Positions 8,754 to 19,755 of a stretch of 64,000 nucleotides of DNA are shown here, piece after piece (position 1 is the stretch's first letter; each line of letters begins with the position of its first letter). The stretch is taken from the NCBI GenBank assembly GCA_021234155.1, contig JAJEKV010000006.1, positions 10,627,317-10,691,316 on the forward strand. The letters are read 5' to 3'. Source of the stretch: Isoetes taiwanensis. Its lineage: Eukaryota > Streptophyta > Lycopodiopsida > Isoetales > Isoetaceae. Both the position numbers and the translations under genes were made by a program. The notes beneath the pieces were generated by a model, which was given only the letters and a program-made list of their open reading frames with translations, ran no database searches and was not told where the DNA came from.

Positions 8754-10284
8754 ATGGCGCCTACAAACCATCGAATGGTATAATAGCTCCGACCACAAGG
8801 GAGAAGTACCCGTACAGCAGGCCTTTGAGGTGTTCAATCATACATTTGATCTATATGCAACTCTAACAAGAACACCATTCTATACAGAGATAATGATCCA
8901 GTATGATCAACAGATATTGCCATGGGAAGTTAACATTCCACCCAGAGCAGGAAAGTGGGTTTCATTGGAAGTACTCTCCAGAATATTGGGCAATACATCT
9001 AAAATCAAGAAACAAATATGGGAAAGAACAAGCAACATGCCAGATTATATGAGATGCACAGTACAAAAGCATAGGCATGTTTCAGCTCAAGCAGCACTTG
9101 CAATTTTTATGCAATTTAACGCCATCAATCAGGTAGGGGAACCTTCAGTTCAGCCCCTAGACCTTGCACCCTTGAACACAAGGGTAAATCAAGATGATAT
9201 CCTCGAACTCGACACTACCGAGTACGTGACCCAAGGCACATCACATGGAATACTCAAGCTACAGGAAGATTATGAAGAAACTGGTGAGCTAGATGAAGAA
9301 GAAGAAGCGAGATTCGCCGAAAAATGGGAAAGGCAAATCACTATGCACGAAGAACGGGTGCTAAAATCAAACCCGCCACCAATAGGTATCACTGCCTTAT
9401 CCCCAATAATTGTCGAAGGAGAAGAATACCTCCTCGCAAATGACATATTGCATCTACCTTACTGCTTGGAACAAGGCCTAAGAATTGATGAACTCCTAGG
9501 CATCATCTCCGAAGGACAGCAGCATGACCTTATCGACTATTCTTATCAGGAGATTCCTCGTGAAGTGGCAGAGCACCATTCTTATGCGGGTGAAACAATG
9601 TCCGATATTGAAGCCTACCAATATATAAGGGAATTCTATAAGCAAAATGAACCCATTATATCGGAAGAAGAATTCCAAGCAATTCAAAGCACCTTGTATA
9701 AACCAGGCAGAGGACCTAGCGCGAGTCAGCCCAAGAGATCATCAAGAAGGGAGAGAACCAGCATCAATCTAGAAAACGCGGCGACAATGATGAGAGACCA
9801 TGATGATCTCCTAGCACTTGACATAGTGGGATCTGCAGCAGCAAGAAAAGGAACAGGCAAAGGAAAAGCACCAAAGGGGCATCAAAAAGGCAAGGCCTTG
9901 AGATACTACCTCCCAACCCTGTGTCAAGGCCAAATGTTAGTCTTTCACAAAGAATTTAGCCCAAGAGGGGAAGAAGCAATGGCATTGCTCATGGCACTCA
10001 CAGGTTTCGGGCAACATGCCAAAATAAGAGAAAATATCGATCACATTATTCTCATTAAAAGATCGGTAGCTCTCTATAGTTTGGATTTTGCACGGGGCCA
10101 TATGCGAGACGTACCACTTACAGTTGCCGCAGCTATGGCACCGGAACTCCCGGCACCACAAATGCAACAAGCCTTAGAAGGAGGGTCGGCACGAAATATC
10201 CTACGAAATGCGGGCAAAGGCCTTAGACTCAAGCATATCAAGGATTTCTTCAAATCCAAGACAGGATCCAGCTCCAAGGAATAG
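8754..10284 (+). CDS. ORF-B: conserved accessory protein of the E2/E3 lineage
   Basis: The likely start is ATG 8754 (CTAATGGCG context, MAPTNHR), with a one-base frame change before about 8782. From there the frame is open to TAG 10284, about 500 residues. I do not recognise the family. Visible parts are an N-terminal globular region (WVSLEVLSRILG), an acidic stretch (GELDEEEEARF near 9285), a central block (GEEYLLANDI, then GLRIDELL, 9384-9540), a basic Gly/Lys region (GKGKAPKGHQKGK near 9855), a C-terminal block (LPTLCQGQMLVF, later DVPLTVAAAMAPEL) and a Lys/Ser-rich tail. The central and C-terminal blocks recur in the same order in E3 (39732-38669, minus), also upstream of gag. No membrane segment or signal peptide is obvious. 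It could be structural or nucleic-acid binding. Confidence 0.88.
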
Positions 10285-10508
10285 ATTAGCAATTTCATGT
10301 TTAGCTTTCTTAAAATTATGTCAAGTATTTACCTTCTAAGATAATATTATAATTTTATGTACCCATGGGTTTTGAATAGAAAAGTTATCTTATGATCATA
10401 TAAATCATTTTCTATTTTAAAATCTTTATGGTTTATTTGAAGCAAGATAACAATATCATAGCACCAAGGAATACTGCATAAACAATGTATTTTGATATAA
10501 CCTTGCAG
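10285..10508 (+). promoter_or_regulatory. Spacer with possible 3' splice site before E2 gag
   Basis: A pyrimidine-rich stretch ends TTTTGATATAACCTTGCAG at 10508, immediately before an open gag-like frame that lacks its own early ATG. This fits a splice acceptor producing a subgenomic gag-pol mRNA. E3 has TTTATATTTTAG just before its gag ATG at 37337 (minus). The use of splicing is inference. Confidence 0.45.
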
Positions 10509-11934
10509 CTGGAACATTCGGCTTACCACCTCAGGAACAAGAATTTCAAAACCGACAACGAAACTGGTTGCCAAGAAATTTATTTGGCCATGACAATGAT
10601 GAAGCACTCGAGGATGACATGTCACCCGAAGCTATAAACCAACGATTAGTGCGCATGAGAAATCAAATGACACGGATAGTCAACTGGGCAACACCAGGAG
10701 TGTCCACCTCTACCACCACAAGTCCCAGGAGTTGATCAACAAGTTCACCAAGGGCAGAATCCACCACCGGAAGTTCCAAAGGAGAAAAAGAGAAAGAAAA
10801 GACATAGGAGAAGTGTAACTCCTTCAAGCTCAAGTGCAGACAACACCACATCAGTACTGACTAGTGACAAGAATTCGACATCGAAGTCCCGATAGTTCCA
10901 ATTATAGGAACGGACATCAAGAGGAGGAACAAAGACGTCGAAAGTGGAAGATTACCAGAAGAAAATAGATATTGCTATGAGCAATGTCTGGAAAACAAGG
11001 AAACTGGGGCAGTTCTCTGGAAAGGACAGATCCGGCATGGAAGCAGAAGCATGGCTTGATGAGATGGAAGAATTTGGCAACTCCTATGGGATGAAGGATA
11101 AGGACATAGGAAAGGTAGCAACAGCAAATTTGAATGGTCCAGCCAGAATATGGTGGAAGGGATATGCCAAATCTAATAGACTCTTGAAAAGAAACAATTG
11201 TAAGTTCAAAACTTTTCAAAAAGCATTTCGTAAGCACTATGTACCTCGATCACAACAACAAAGCAGATTCAACAATTTTATAGGTTGGATCAAGGAAACT
11301 TAACCGTAGCCAAATATCTGAGTAAGAGTTCATGAGGCTACGATTAAATGTGCCAACACAATGAAAAGGCAAGCCGTAGATGGATACATTGAGGGACTAA
11401 ACCCCAACATCAAGAGACTTGTGCGGGCCATAAACCCAAGAAGATAAAGCCTTAAGTTTGGAAGAAACTCCACAAACACCTGGGCCAAAGCAGAGCAACT
11501 ATTCAAAGGACAAGTCAATAGCTCCATACACTCCAAGGCAGCAGGGAAACCAACCTGCTAACCAGCAGTTTCAAGGGAAGAATGACAGGAAGGGACCATA
11601 CAGAAACCAGTCAGCTCAAGGATCTTCATCTGGCAGGTCAATCAAAAGCTTCCTAGACAGCATTCCAAAAGAAAAGAGGGATGAATGCATCAAGAAACAA
11701 CTCTGTTTCAGATGTTTCCAGCCGGGCCACAGAACACATACATGTCCTTTCGTCATGCAGGCAGCTTTGGCAGAGCTAGATGGATGGGAATCACCTACTG
11801 AACAAGATGAAGATGATGATCAGGAGGAAGCCCAAGATTATATAGATGGTGAGTATAAGATTTGTGCAGCTATAGAGACTGATAATGTTGCAAGTCAGTC
11901 CACAGTCATCTCAGCTGATGCTATAATAGATGAT
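10509..11934 (+). pseudogene. E2 gag (broken)
   Basis: The N-terminal part (about 10509-10734) reads GTFGLPPQEQEFQNRQR and further, then shifts frame. A Lys/Ser-rich hinge follows (10740-10890). The core (10944-11303) contains QFSGKDRSGMEAEAWLDEME, ARIWWKGYAK and FQKAFRKHYVPR, typical of the retrotransposon gag family, and ends in TAA 11301. Sequence to about 11450 is shifted. The C-terminal part (from 11458) has a zinc knuckle, CFRCFQPGHRTHTC (C-x2-C-x4-H-x4-C, about 11704-11745). Gag forms the particle and binds genomic RNA. It is close to E3 gag. Confidence 0.85.
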
Positions 11935-12180
11935 AAACCGTATGTAATTCTATTAGACACAGGTAGTTCACACAATTTTGCATCTCCTAGACTGGCGGCA
12001 TTATTAAAGTCAAAGACCTTGAAATCTAAACCCAGACCAGTCAGCATGGCAAATGGGGCAATTCGACATACAAAGGGAAGAAGAGTTAACTTTGACGTCG
12101 GATTGACCGGAATAAAGTTCACCATGGGAGCTGAGGTAATGGATATTGGTAGTTGGAATGGAATTCCTCAAACCAGCTAA
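11935..12180 (+). pseudogene. E2 aspartic protease
   Basis: Retropepsin active-site motif VILLDTGSSHNF at about 11945-11980, followed by SPRLAALL. The frame continues from gag, as in single-polyprotein chromoviruses, and breaks at TAA 12180. The next part (AEVMDIGSW then GMEFLK) is in a different frame. The catalytic D-T-G is intact. Confidence 0.85.
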
Positions 12181-13282
12181 GGCAATCATTGACTGCGACA
12201 ATAAAGAAATAGCAATCACCGCACCAGATGGCAAACGAATAGTGGTCAGAGGTAAGGAAATTCCTTCAGTAATGCAGTGTATAACTTTAAGCCAGTTGAA
12301 TAAATACAATTTAAAGAAGGAGATTGAATATATCCTTAGGCTAGAAGCAATACAACCTGATAGTAAGAATAAAAAGCAGGGGAAAAGCATAGATAAATTT
12401 CCTAAGCCTATTGCTAAAATCATAAGAGAATTTTATGATGTTTTTCCGGATGACATCCGAGAACTACCACCCAATAGAGGTGTGGAATGTGAGGTTACTC
12501 TAGCACCAGATGCTAAGCCTACCGGCAAGGCTCCCTACAGGATGAGCACACCGGAACTTGGAGAGCTTAAGAAACAGTTAAAGGAGTTGTTGGAAATTGG
12601 TTTTATAAGACCAAGTGTATCACCCTTTGGGGCACCTATCCTCTTCGTGAAGAAGAAAGATGGAAGTTTAAGAATGTGTATAGATTACCGACAACTCAAT
12701 AAACAAACGGTAAAGAATAAACACGCATTACCAAGGGCAGATGATCTAATGGATCGACTTCAAGGGGCAAAGATATTCTCCAAAATTGACTTAAGGTCAG
12801 GATACCATCAAATAAGAATAAAAGAAGAAGATGTTCATAAAACAGCTTTCAGAACACGCTATGGTCATTATGAATTTACAGTTATGCCCTTTGGCCTATC
12901 AAATGCACCAGCAACGTTCATGAGGTTGATGAATGATATTTTCAGAGAGTTCTTGGATGATTTTGTAATAGTGTTCTTCGACGATATCCTCATTTATAGT
13001 AAGTCAATCGAAGAACATGATCACCATCTAAGAAAAGTCTTACAAAAACTAAGAAGGCATAAGCTATTTGCCAAATTTTCCAAGTGTCACTTTGCCACCC
13101 CCAAAGTTGATTATTTGGGGCATATTGTATCAGCAGAAGGCATTGCACCAGATCCAGCAAAGATAGAAGCCCTCATGGATTGGCCAGCACCAAGAAACGT
13201 TCCTGAAGTAAGAAGTTTCCTGGGTCTTGCAGGATACTACAGAAAATTTGTAAAAGACTTTGCTAAGTGGCAGCTCCTTTGA
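12146..13282 (+). pseudogene. E2 reverse transcriptase
   Basis: Ty3/gypsy RT with all main blocks: [74 protein letters not shown], the catalytic FFDDILIYS (near 12974) and [17 protein letters not shown]. It copies element RNA into DNA. The domain is nearly intact and is broken at its end by a frame change at about 13266. Confidence 0.95.
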
Positions 13283-13770
13283 CAGACCTCACAAAGCAAC
13301 AGAAGGTAAAGAACTGGATGGACAATTGGATGCAAGGAGTACAAGTTTCTTTTGATAAACTTAAAGAAGCCTTGACAACAGCTCCAGTTCTAACCTTACC
13401 TGACCCCGAAAAAGATAAACTGGTAGCAACTGATGCAAGCATGATTGCCACAGGCGGGGTACTTATGCAGGAAGGAAGGGTAGTTGCATATGATTCAAAG
13501 AAAATGAATGAAGCAGAACAACGATATCCGACTCATGATCAAGAACTATTGGCAGTAGTGAGGGCACTACGCATTTGGAGACATTACTTGTTAGGAAAGA
13601 AGTTCCAATTAGACACAGATCATCAGAGTTTGCAATACATATTCACATAACCACTTCTAAATTTGAGACAAAGAAGGTGGATGGAGTTTTTAGAAGAATA
13701 TGACTTTGATATAGTCTATAAGCCCGGCAAATTGAATGTAGTTGCTGACGCTCTCTCTATGAGCCAATAG
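13267..13770 (+). pseudogene. E2 RNase H domain
   Basis: Follows RT in a shifted frame: LVATDASMIATGGVLMQ, RYPTHDQELLAVVRAL and FQLDTDHQSLQYIFT, then a TAA at 13648 where relatives have a sense codon, then [19 protein letters not shown] and VVADALS. Catalytic acidic residues D, E and D are visible. Confidence 0.9.
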
Positions 13771-13788
13771 TCACAAGAACACACTGCA

Positions 13789-14966
13789 ATGCCATATCAA
13801 CTTTGTCAAGTGAATTCGGCAGGAAAATTGAGGAGGCAATATCCTCTAGTGTGGAGTTCCAATAGGTTTGGGCAAGCCTTTGCAAGGATGCAAGGACAAA
13901 CAAGGAAAGGGAACTTTTTAAGAATTATAAGAAGGAAGGCAAGCTTCTTTATCATAAGGACAAATTGTGTGTCCCAGAAGCATCAGGAGTGAGAAAATTG
14001 ATTCTCAATGATACTCACAATAGCCCGATTGCAGGTCATGCAGGCTTTATGAAGACTTACTTCAAGATAAGAAGTAGTTACTTCTGGCCAGGTATGAAGA
14101 AGGACATTGCCAATTATATTCGGCAATGTCAATTATGTCAACAAACCAAGGCGAACAACCAAGCATTCCCGGAGCCCTAGAACCATTAGCAATTCCGGGC
14201 GCCAAGTGGGAAAGCGGTGAGTATGGATTTCATCACGGGCCTTCCAAGAACAGCAAGGGGGCATGACGCACTCATGGTAGTGGTCGATAAACTTTCAAAG
14301 ATGGCACATTTCTTGCCATGTAGAACAACAGATACTGCCCTAGATACAGCCTTGCTCTTCATTAAAGAAATTTTCAGACTTCATAGCATGCCTAGAGGAA
14401 TAATATCGGATAGAGATCCGAAATTTATAAGTGCATTTTGGAAGGACTTCTTTGGAACCATTGGGACAAAGCTTTGTATGAGTACAGCTTATCATCCTCA
14501 AACAGATGGTCAAACAGAAAGAACAAACAGAATTTTGGAAGATATGTTGAGACATTACGTGTGGAACAAACAGACGAAATGGGAGGACTACATATACTTG
14601 GTAGAATTTGCATACAATAGTACCAAGCAAGAATCATCACAGATGTCCCCTTTTATGATCAATTATGGATACCAATGTCTCACACCTGACACGTGGCACA
14701 ATCCAGTGTCAAAAGTTGAAATCTCTCAGCAAATGTTAGAAGATATGCAACAACTAGTGCAAGAAGTTCGGGAATATTTGATAGCAGCTAGAAGCCGTCA
14801 AAAGAGCTTAGCAGATAAGCATAGAACAGTGAGAGAATTTCAAGTTGAAGATAGCGTATGGCTAAAGATAAAAGTTAAGCAAGCCAAGCTCAGAATAGGA
14901 AATTGCAAGAAATTGGCACCAAGATGGGCAGGACCATTTAAAATTATTGAGAGAGTTGGGAATTAG
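13789..14966 (+). pseudogene. E2 integrase
   Basis: H2C2 zinc-binding domain (THNSPIAGHAGFMK, FWPGMKK, CQLCQQTK; 13965-14155), then the catalytic core in a second frame (14217-14966) with MDFITGLP, ISDRDPKFIS and HPQTDGQTERTNR giving the D, D, E triad. The C-terminal GPF-type segment (APRWAGPFKIIERVGN) leads to a TAG at 14964. Integrase inserts the cDNA, giving the 5-bp duplication seen here. Confidence 0.93.
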
Positions 14967-15329
14967 TCCTACAGATTAGACTTACCCGCTCATCTAAAGG
15001 TTCATAAAGTTTTCCACGTTAGTCTCCTTAAGAGGCATACCCCAAATCCGGAAGAGATTTTGGAAACTCCAACTTTATTGGAAATGACAGAGGAGCATCT
15101 TGAAATTGTTCCTGAAATCATCCTTGACAAAGCACTCAAGAAAACACGAAGATCGGAATTTCTTCAGTACTTAGTCAAATGGAAGCACGTGCCAGTGGAA
15201 GACGCAACTTGGGTACTCAAACAAGATTTGGAAAGACAATACCCAGAATTTATGAACCAATTCGACGGCCAAGTCATCTCCGAAATGGCCAACATCGAAT
15301 GTATAGGTCTGCCATTGTTAAATCTTTAA
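14967..15329 (+). pseudogene. E2 integrase C-terminal chromodomain
   Basis: After the integrase tail (LPAHLKVHKVFHVSLLKRH) comes a chromodomain near 15110-15260: EIVPEIILDKALKKTRR, FLQYLVKWKHVPVEDATW and LERQYPEFM. The central VKWK and TW positions are kept, while the first aromatic cage position is aliphatic, as in group II chromodomains of plant chromoviruses. Such domains direct integration to modified or particular chromatin. The frame ends TAA 15329. Confidence 0.9.
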
Positions 15330-16117
15330 TAGAGTAGCTAAGTTAGGGAATACTTTGTAGTTAGTTATGATACTTACAAAGTATAGATTATCATGTTTTA
15401 GATAAGTCTAGAAGAAGAGTGTTGGCGATGATGAGATCATCCATAAGACGTTCTCTATGCCATTACGCACTGCAAGTGTACATGACCATAGGGGGGTCAT
15501 GTAAAATAAAAGTGATCATGGGCAATGAAGGATACAATTGCATGTTCCTAAGCTTAAACCATGAAACCATGAAACACTGTGGGGTGCATGATCAACGGGG
15601 GAGGGGGGAGGGAGATCATGCACAAGGTAACTACTATCATGGGCAATGATAGGATCATCTTAAATGATTCTTAGCTTAAACCGTATGACCATGATCGTAT
15701 GTTTTAGAAAAGGTAATAGTAAGTAAGTAGGGGGGGTGGTCCCCTTAAAACCACAATTTATAATTTAAACTAACGTAATGTGCTACTCATTGCAGGGAAG
15801 TGAATTCAAGCAAATACGAGGGAGCGCGATTAGAAGTTAGGAGTTAAGAATTTTAGTAGATAGCTTAAACTCCTAAACTTAAATTATGAATTGATGTGTC
15901 CAATTCATAATGTTTTGTTATAAATAAACTTGAAAATACTTACGTATAAGCTTGCAAGGATATTCTTCCAAGCTACTGTTGTAAAAACAAATATATATCG
16001 GAAGTTATCGTTTCCTTTTATATATATACAAATTCAATCTAATTATAATTGAGTATATAAGTTATGCAGGTTCGAAAAACCTTACTTTAATGTCAGCCGG
16101 ACAAAGATTATTCTGTT
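15330..16117 (+). other. E2 3' internal untranslated region
   Basis: No gene seen. It contains short repeats around GATCATGGGCAATGA and ATCATGGGCAATGAT (15515-15650) and G-rich runs. It ends at the polypurine tract. Confidence 0.6.
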
Positions 16118-16126
16118 GGGGGAGAA
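16118..16126 (+). other. E2 polypurine tract
   Basis: GGGGGAGAA directly before TGTGACG of the 3' LTR, the plus-strand primer site. E3 has GGGGGGAGAA in the same position (32151-32142, minus). Confidence 0.93.
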
Positions 16127-17731
16127 TGTGACGTTCCCCTAAAATATACGGTATGTATACGTATATTTTGGGCCACGTCACCATACAAATCCATTTGTAT
16201 GACAATTACGTAAGTTCAAGTCACATTAAAATGTAACTTGATTAACCTTAGGAAAGGATATATCCACGTGGCACTACCTGATTGGGGTAACTGGCCACGT
16301 GTTCGCATTCCATTGGACAAGGTGTCAACCCTAACCCTAACTTGCCTATAAATACCTAACCCTAATCTAGAAGACACTTTTGCTCTCCTACTCTTGAGGC
16401 TATTGTCACAACCGGAGTTCAGAATCAAGATCCAGAAGCTGCAGCATAGCACGGTTTAGCGACCCAAGCAGCGTTGACGTGTTGGATTGATGTGATAATC
16501 TCAAACGTTGAAGAATCGATGGAGACCGGGATCAGGAGGAAATGCGTCAGGAGCAGGTATTTTGAAGCAGTTTCAGCTATAGAGACGTAGTAGAGTCATG
16601 TATTCTAAGTAGAGCCTTCCTAGAATCACTATTTCAACTGATGAACCGAATCAATGAACCCTAACTCCCTAGTTAGATTCATGTGATTAGGTTAGATCTT
16701 ATTCTTATTGTTCATATGTTATGGATATGATATGGTTGATCTCTTGTTATGCTCCTCATGTATTGGGAAGGGGGGTAGAGACCTAGCAGCCTTATGTATG
16801 ATGCTTCTAGATAGACCCATAATACCTATTATATGCGGCACACGTGCATAGAGCCCCTTAGGACTAAGGGAGTTATGGAATGACCGAGCACCATATACTT
16901 GGGATCGGTGACAAGATGGAGGAATAGTCCCTGGCCGAAAGCTCTCTTGGGGACTTGGGGCGCACTAGGCCTATGGTCGGTCACTTCGTGTGGGCCGGGC
17001 ATGGGTTCGTCACCCCCTGGATCAATGGTGCCGCCTCGATCTGAAAGAGCTGCAGTGCCTGGGCTGGTTCTTGTTTTTGGGGGTTAAAGGCGTGAGCGGG
17101 CGTGTGTCGCCCGCGATCCTCTAGTAAGCCCATCAATCAGCGATTTCGGGAAGGGAAGATGTAACCCGACCTTGCCTCATCGGACGGGGAGATGAAACTT
17201 GGAGTAGTCTCTTAGGGTGAATCAAGAGATTGTGTATCCGTACTCTATCACGCTATAGCTCGTTTTAGCCCATCTCGCAAAGTATGCACGGGAGGGGCGG
17301 ATGGAGTGGTCAACCCTTAGCCATTGTCTTATAGCCAGCCCCCCGCCATTGTTTACACTTCCGCCTCAGTATCTATCTTGAGACCTAGCCGTCAGTGTAC
17401 TTTCCCCCACGAGTCAGAGCTTGGGTAGAAGCTTTATTGTTTTATGGTGTATTGATCCTTCTGGCGATTCTATGGATGGATGGATTGAGCTACCCTTCGA
17501 GGTAGGCTTATTATTATTGTTGTTAGTTGCTAGTACTGACATTAGTTATATGCTTCCGCTGTTATTAGGAGTCCATAGGGGACGGATTTACGAGACACCT
17601 CCGTGTCCCTTACCGTTCTAGCCATCCCTAGAACGGGATAGATGGAGGGCCCATCCAGTAGACGACACTGGTTGGGGGGATTTTCCGTGAAGTGTACGGT
17701 GGTTACCGTATATTGTGCAGGGAGCGTCTCA
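16127..17731 (+). repeat. E2 3' LTR
   Basis: 1,605 bp, homologous to 4845-6440 over the whole length, with scattered substitutions and small indels. G-boxes at 16264-16271 and 16295-16302 and a TATA box at 16346-16354 are kept. The end is CGTCTCA in place of CGTCACA. Confidence 0.96.
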
Positions 17732-17940
17732 AAGAGAGTAGAATCAGGAGGCCGATGCTTTGTGCAAAAATGCCTTGATGTCTTACTTGTCTGAAGGAGG
17801 TATTCCTGAAGAAGAACTTGAGGAACGTGTGGTCAAAGAACTATGTCATAACTTGGTTATCAATGCATCAGAGGAGGAACAACCTCAAGAGATCCTATCA
17901 CCAAAAATGGTGCGCAAAGAACATTATTTGTAGGGGATCT
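17732..17940 (+). pseudogene. E1 RNase H, 3' part, and linker to RT
   Basis: Starts with the right AAGAG target duplication (17732-17736). Joining 4844 to 17737 restores the frame across the insertion: HIPRE, a TAG, then NQEADALC with the last catalytic aspartate. Next is MSYLSEGGIPEEELEERVVK, a linker I do not recognise. The TAG is one substitution from a sense codon. Confidence 0.82.
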
Positions 17941-18640
17941 ATTTGATACTCAAGACAAAGAGGAAATCACTAGTTTCTTTGAGAGTAGAGGAGATGTTTT
18001 TTCGAAACTCATTAAAATCAAAGAAGAGGTATATCAATTTGAAATTAAGATAAAAGAAGGTTGCAAATCTATTTTTCAAAAGTTAATGCCTCATTGCTGG
18101 GATTTATTAAAGAAAAATTGCACAAGATGTTAGATGCAGGTGTCATTATTGAGATTATCAATCCTGAATGGGTGTCTTGTATTGTACCAGTGGAGAAAAA
18201 GAGTGGAGCTTTGGGATTTTGCATAGATTATAGAGACTTCAACAAAGCTACTACCAAGGATTGCTATTGTCATTCCTAGACGAAATCTCGTATGCTGTGA
18301 CAGGTAAAGATATGTATTCATTCTTAGATAGTTGTCCAGGATTTAACTAGATCAGCATCAAAGAATAAGATCAGCCCAAGACCTCCTTCGTAACTCCTTG
18401 AGGTACATATTCCATGAAAATAATGCTTTTTGGATTTATGAATGCGCCAGCAACTTTCAAGAAGATATGGACATCATTTTCAGCTCTATGTCAACAAAAG
18501 AGTTTAGGGTGTCCTTGGATGATTTATGCTTGGGTTCCTGTCCTACTAAACATTTAGGATTACTTGAGAACGAAGCCAACCTTATTCCGGATACCATCAA
18601 GCCTAACTTCAAGTCAACCAAGAAGGTTTAAAGAAAAATG
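17941..18640 (+). pseudogene. E1 reverse transcriptase (internally deleted)
   Basis: Recognisable RT blocks in several frames: HKMLDAGVIIEIINPEWVSC, IVPVEKKSGALGFCIDYRDF, MLFGFMNAPATF (about 18425) and VSLDDLCLGS at the catalytic-loop position (about 18510). Frameshifts separate them. The thumb and any RT-linked RNase H are missing or unrecognisable before integrase begins. Confidence 0.8.
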
Positions 18641-18699
18641 TGATTGATAATGTCTTGTGCAAAGTCAATAGGGATGGAGTCTTGCTCAGGTGCGTGAGA

Positions 18700-19755
18700 T
18701 GAAGAAGAAGCTGGTATGATCATAGGAGAGATGCACAAGGGCATTTGTGGTGGACATTTTGATGGGGATACCACAACAAAGAAGATTCTCAGGTCTGGCT
18801 AAAGTTTTTGGAGATTGTTATATAACATCATTAAAACATGCCATCAATGTCAAATCTTTGGTAAAAGGATCCTTCTCTCAACTGCCCTGAATCCTATTGT
18901 CTCTCCAGGACCATTTCAGATATGGGGACTTGATTATATTGGTCCCACTAATCCTTCTTCTGTAGGTCAACATCAATATATCATTGTGGCTACAAACCAT
19001 TTTACAAAGTGGGCAGAAGCAATTCCCCTGAGGCAGACAAATGCCCTCATGACATCATGTGTGTGCTAGGTTTGGTATCCCTCTTAAGTTACATTCAGAC
19101 AGAGGTACACCATTTGTTAATGAAGTTATTGCCAATTTGTTAAGCATTCTTAAAGTCAAGCATATAAAAATTTTCTCATATTATCCTCAAAGTAATGATC
19201 AAGCTGAGGTTACTAATAAAGTTTTGAACATTTTGCAGAAAACAATAGAAATGAACAAGAGCGATTGGCATCTTAAGATAGTGGATGCACTTTGGGCTTA
19301 CAGGGTTACCAACAAGACAGCCACAAATCATCCCACCATTCAACTTCGTCTATGGCATTGATGTTATATTGCCAATTGAACTTGAGCTGTCATCCTTCAG
19401 GTTAGCTTACTATTTGAACATGCTTTGCGGGAAAGGTTGGATGTCTTGATGCATAGGATAGAGCTAACTTGCTGAAGAAAGCCAAAGGCTTGGCTGTATT
19501 CAAAGCATTTCACAAAATTCAAGGTACTTTCAAAGAGGGAAAACTTGTACTCAAATGGAAAAAATCAAGAGAAGATATGGCTTGGAAGAACCCTTTGAGG
19601 TTTTAGAATCAGCAAGCTCAAACTCATACTGGTTGATTACTACAGGTATGTCATTGCCAAATTCCATAAACATCATACATCTGAAGAGGTACTGGGATCA
19701 GCATGTGTGTCTATTCCTAGAAAATAGTTCAACATCTCATGTTAGAATAGGTTAG
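18700..19755 (+). pseudogene. E1 integrase (broken)
   Basis: H2C2 zinc-binding part (HKGICGGHFDGDTTTKKILR, then CHQCQIFGKR, 18735-18860). Core motifs are LDYIGPTNPSS, FTKWAEAIPL, LHSDRGTPFVNEV and YYPQSNDQAEVTNK, so the D, D and E positions are present across a frame change near 19060. The C-terminal segment (19555-19755) has NSYWL and SINIIHLKRYW. It has no chromodomain. Confidence 0.88.

Larger units (their letters stand above)
4845..17731 (+). mobile_element. E2: complete chromovirus with two extra ORFs before gag
   Basis: A 12,887-bp Ty3/gypsy element: 5' LTR 4845-6440, PBS 6442, ORF-A 6987-8061, hairpins 8186-8453, ORF-B 8754-10284, gag and pol about 10509-15329, polypurine tract 16118-16126, 3' LTR 16127-17731. 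The LTR ends are inverted (TGTGACG at the start, CGTCACA at the left LTR end, CGTCTCA at the right). It lies inside the E1 RNase H codon sequence. The internal region is about 9.7 kb, well above the usual chromovirus size, because of nearly 4 kb of extra sequence between PBS and gag. The LTRs differ by scattered substitutions and small indels, and gag-pol has several stops, so the copy is not freshly inserted. Confidence 0.96.
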
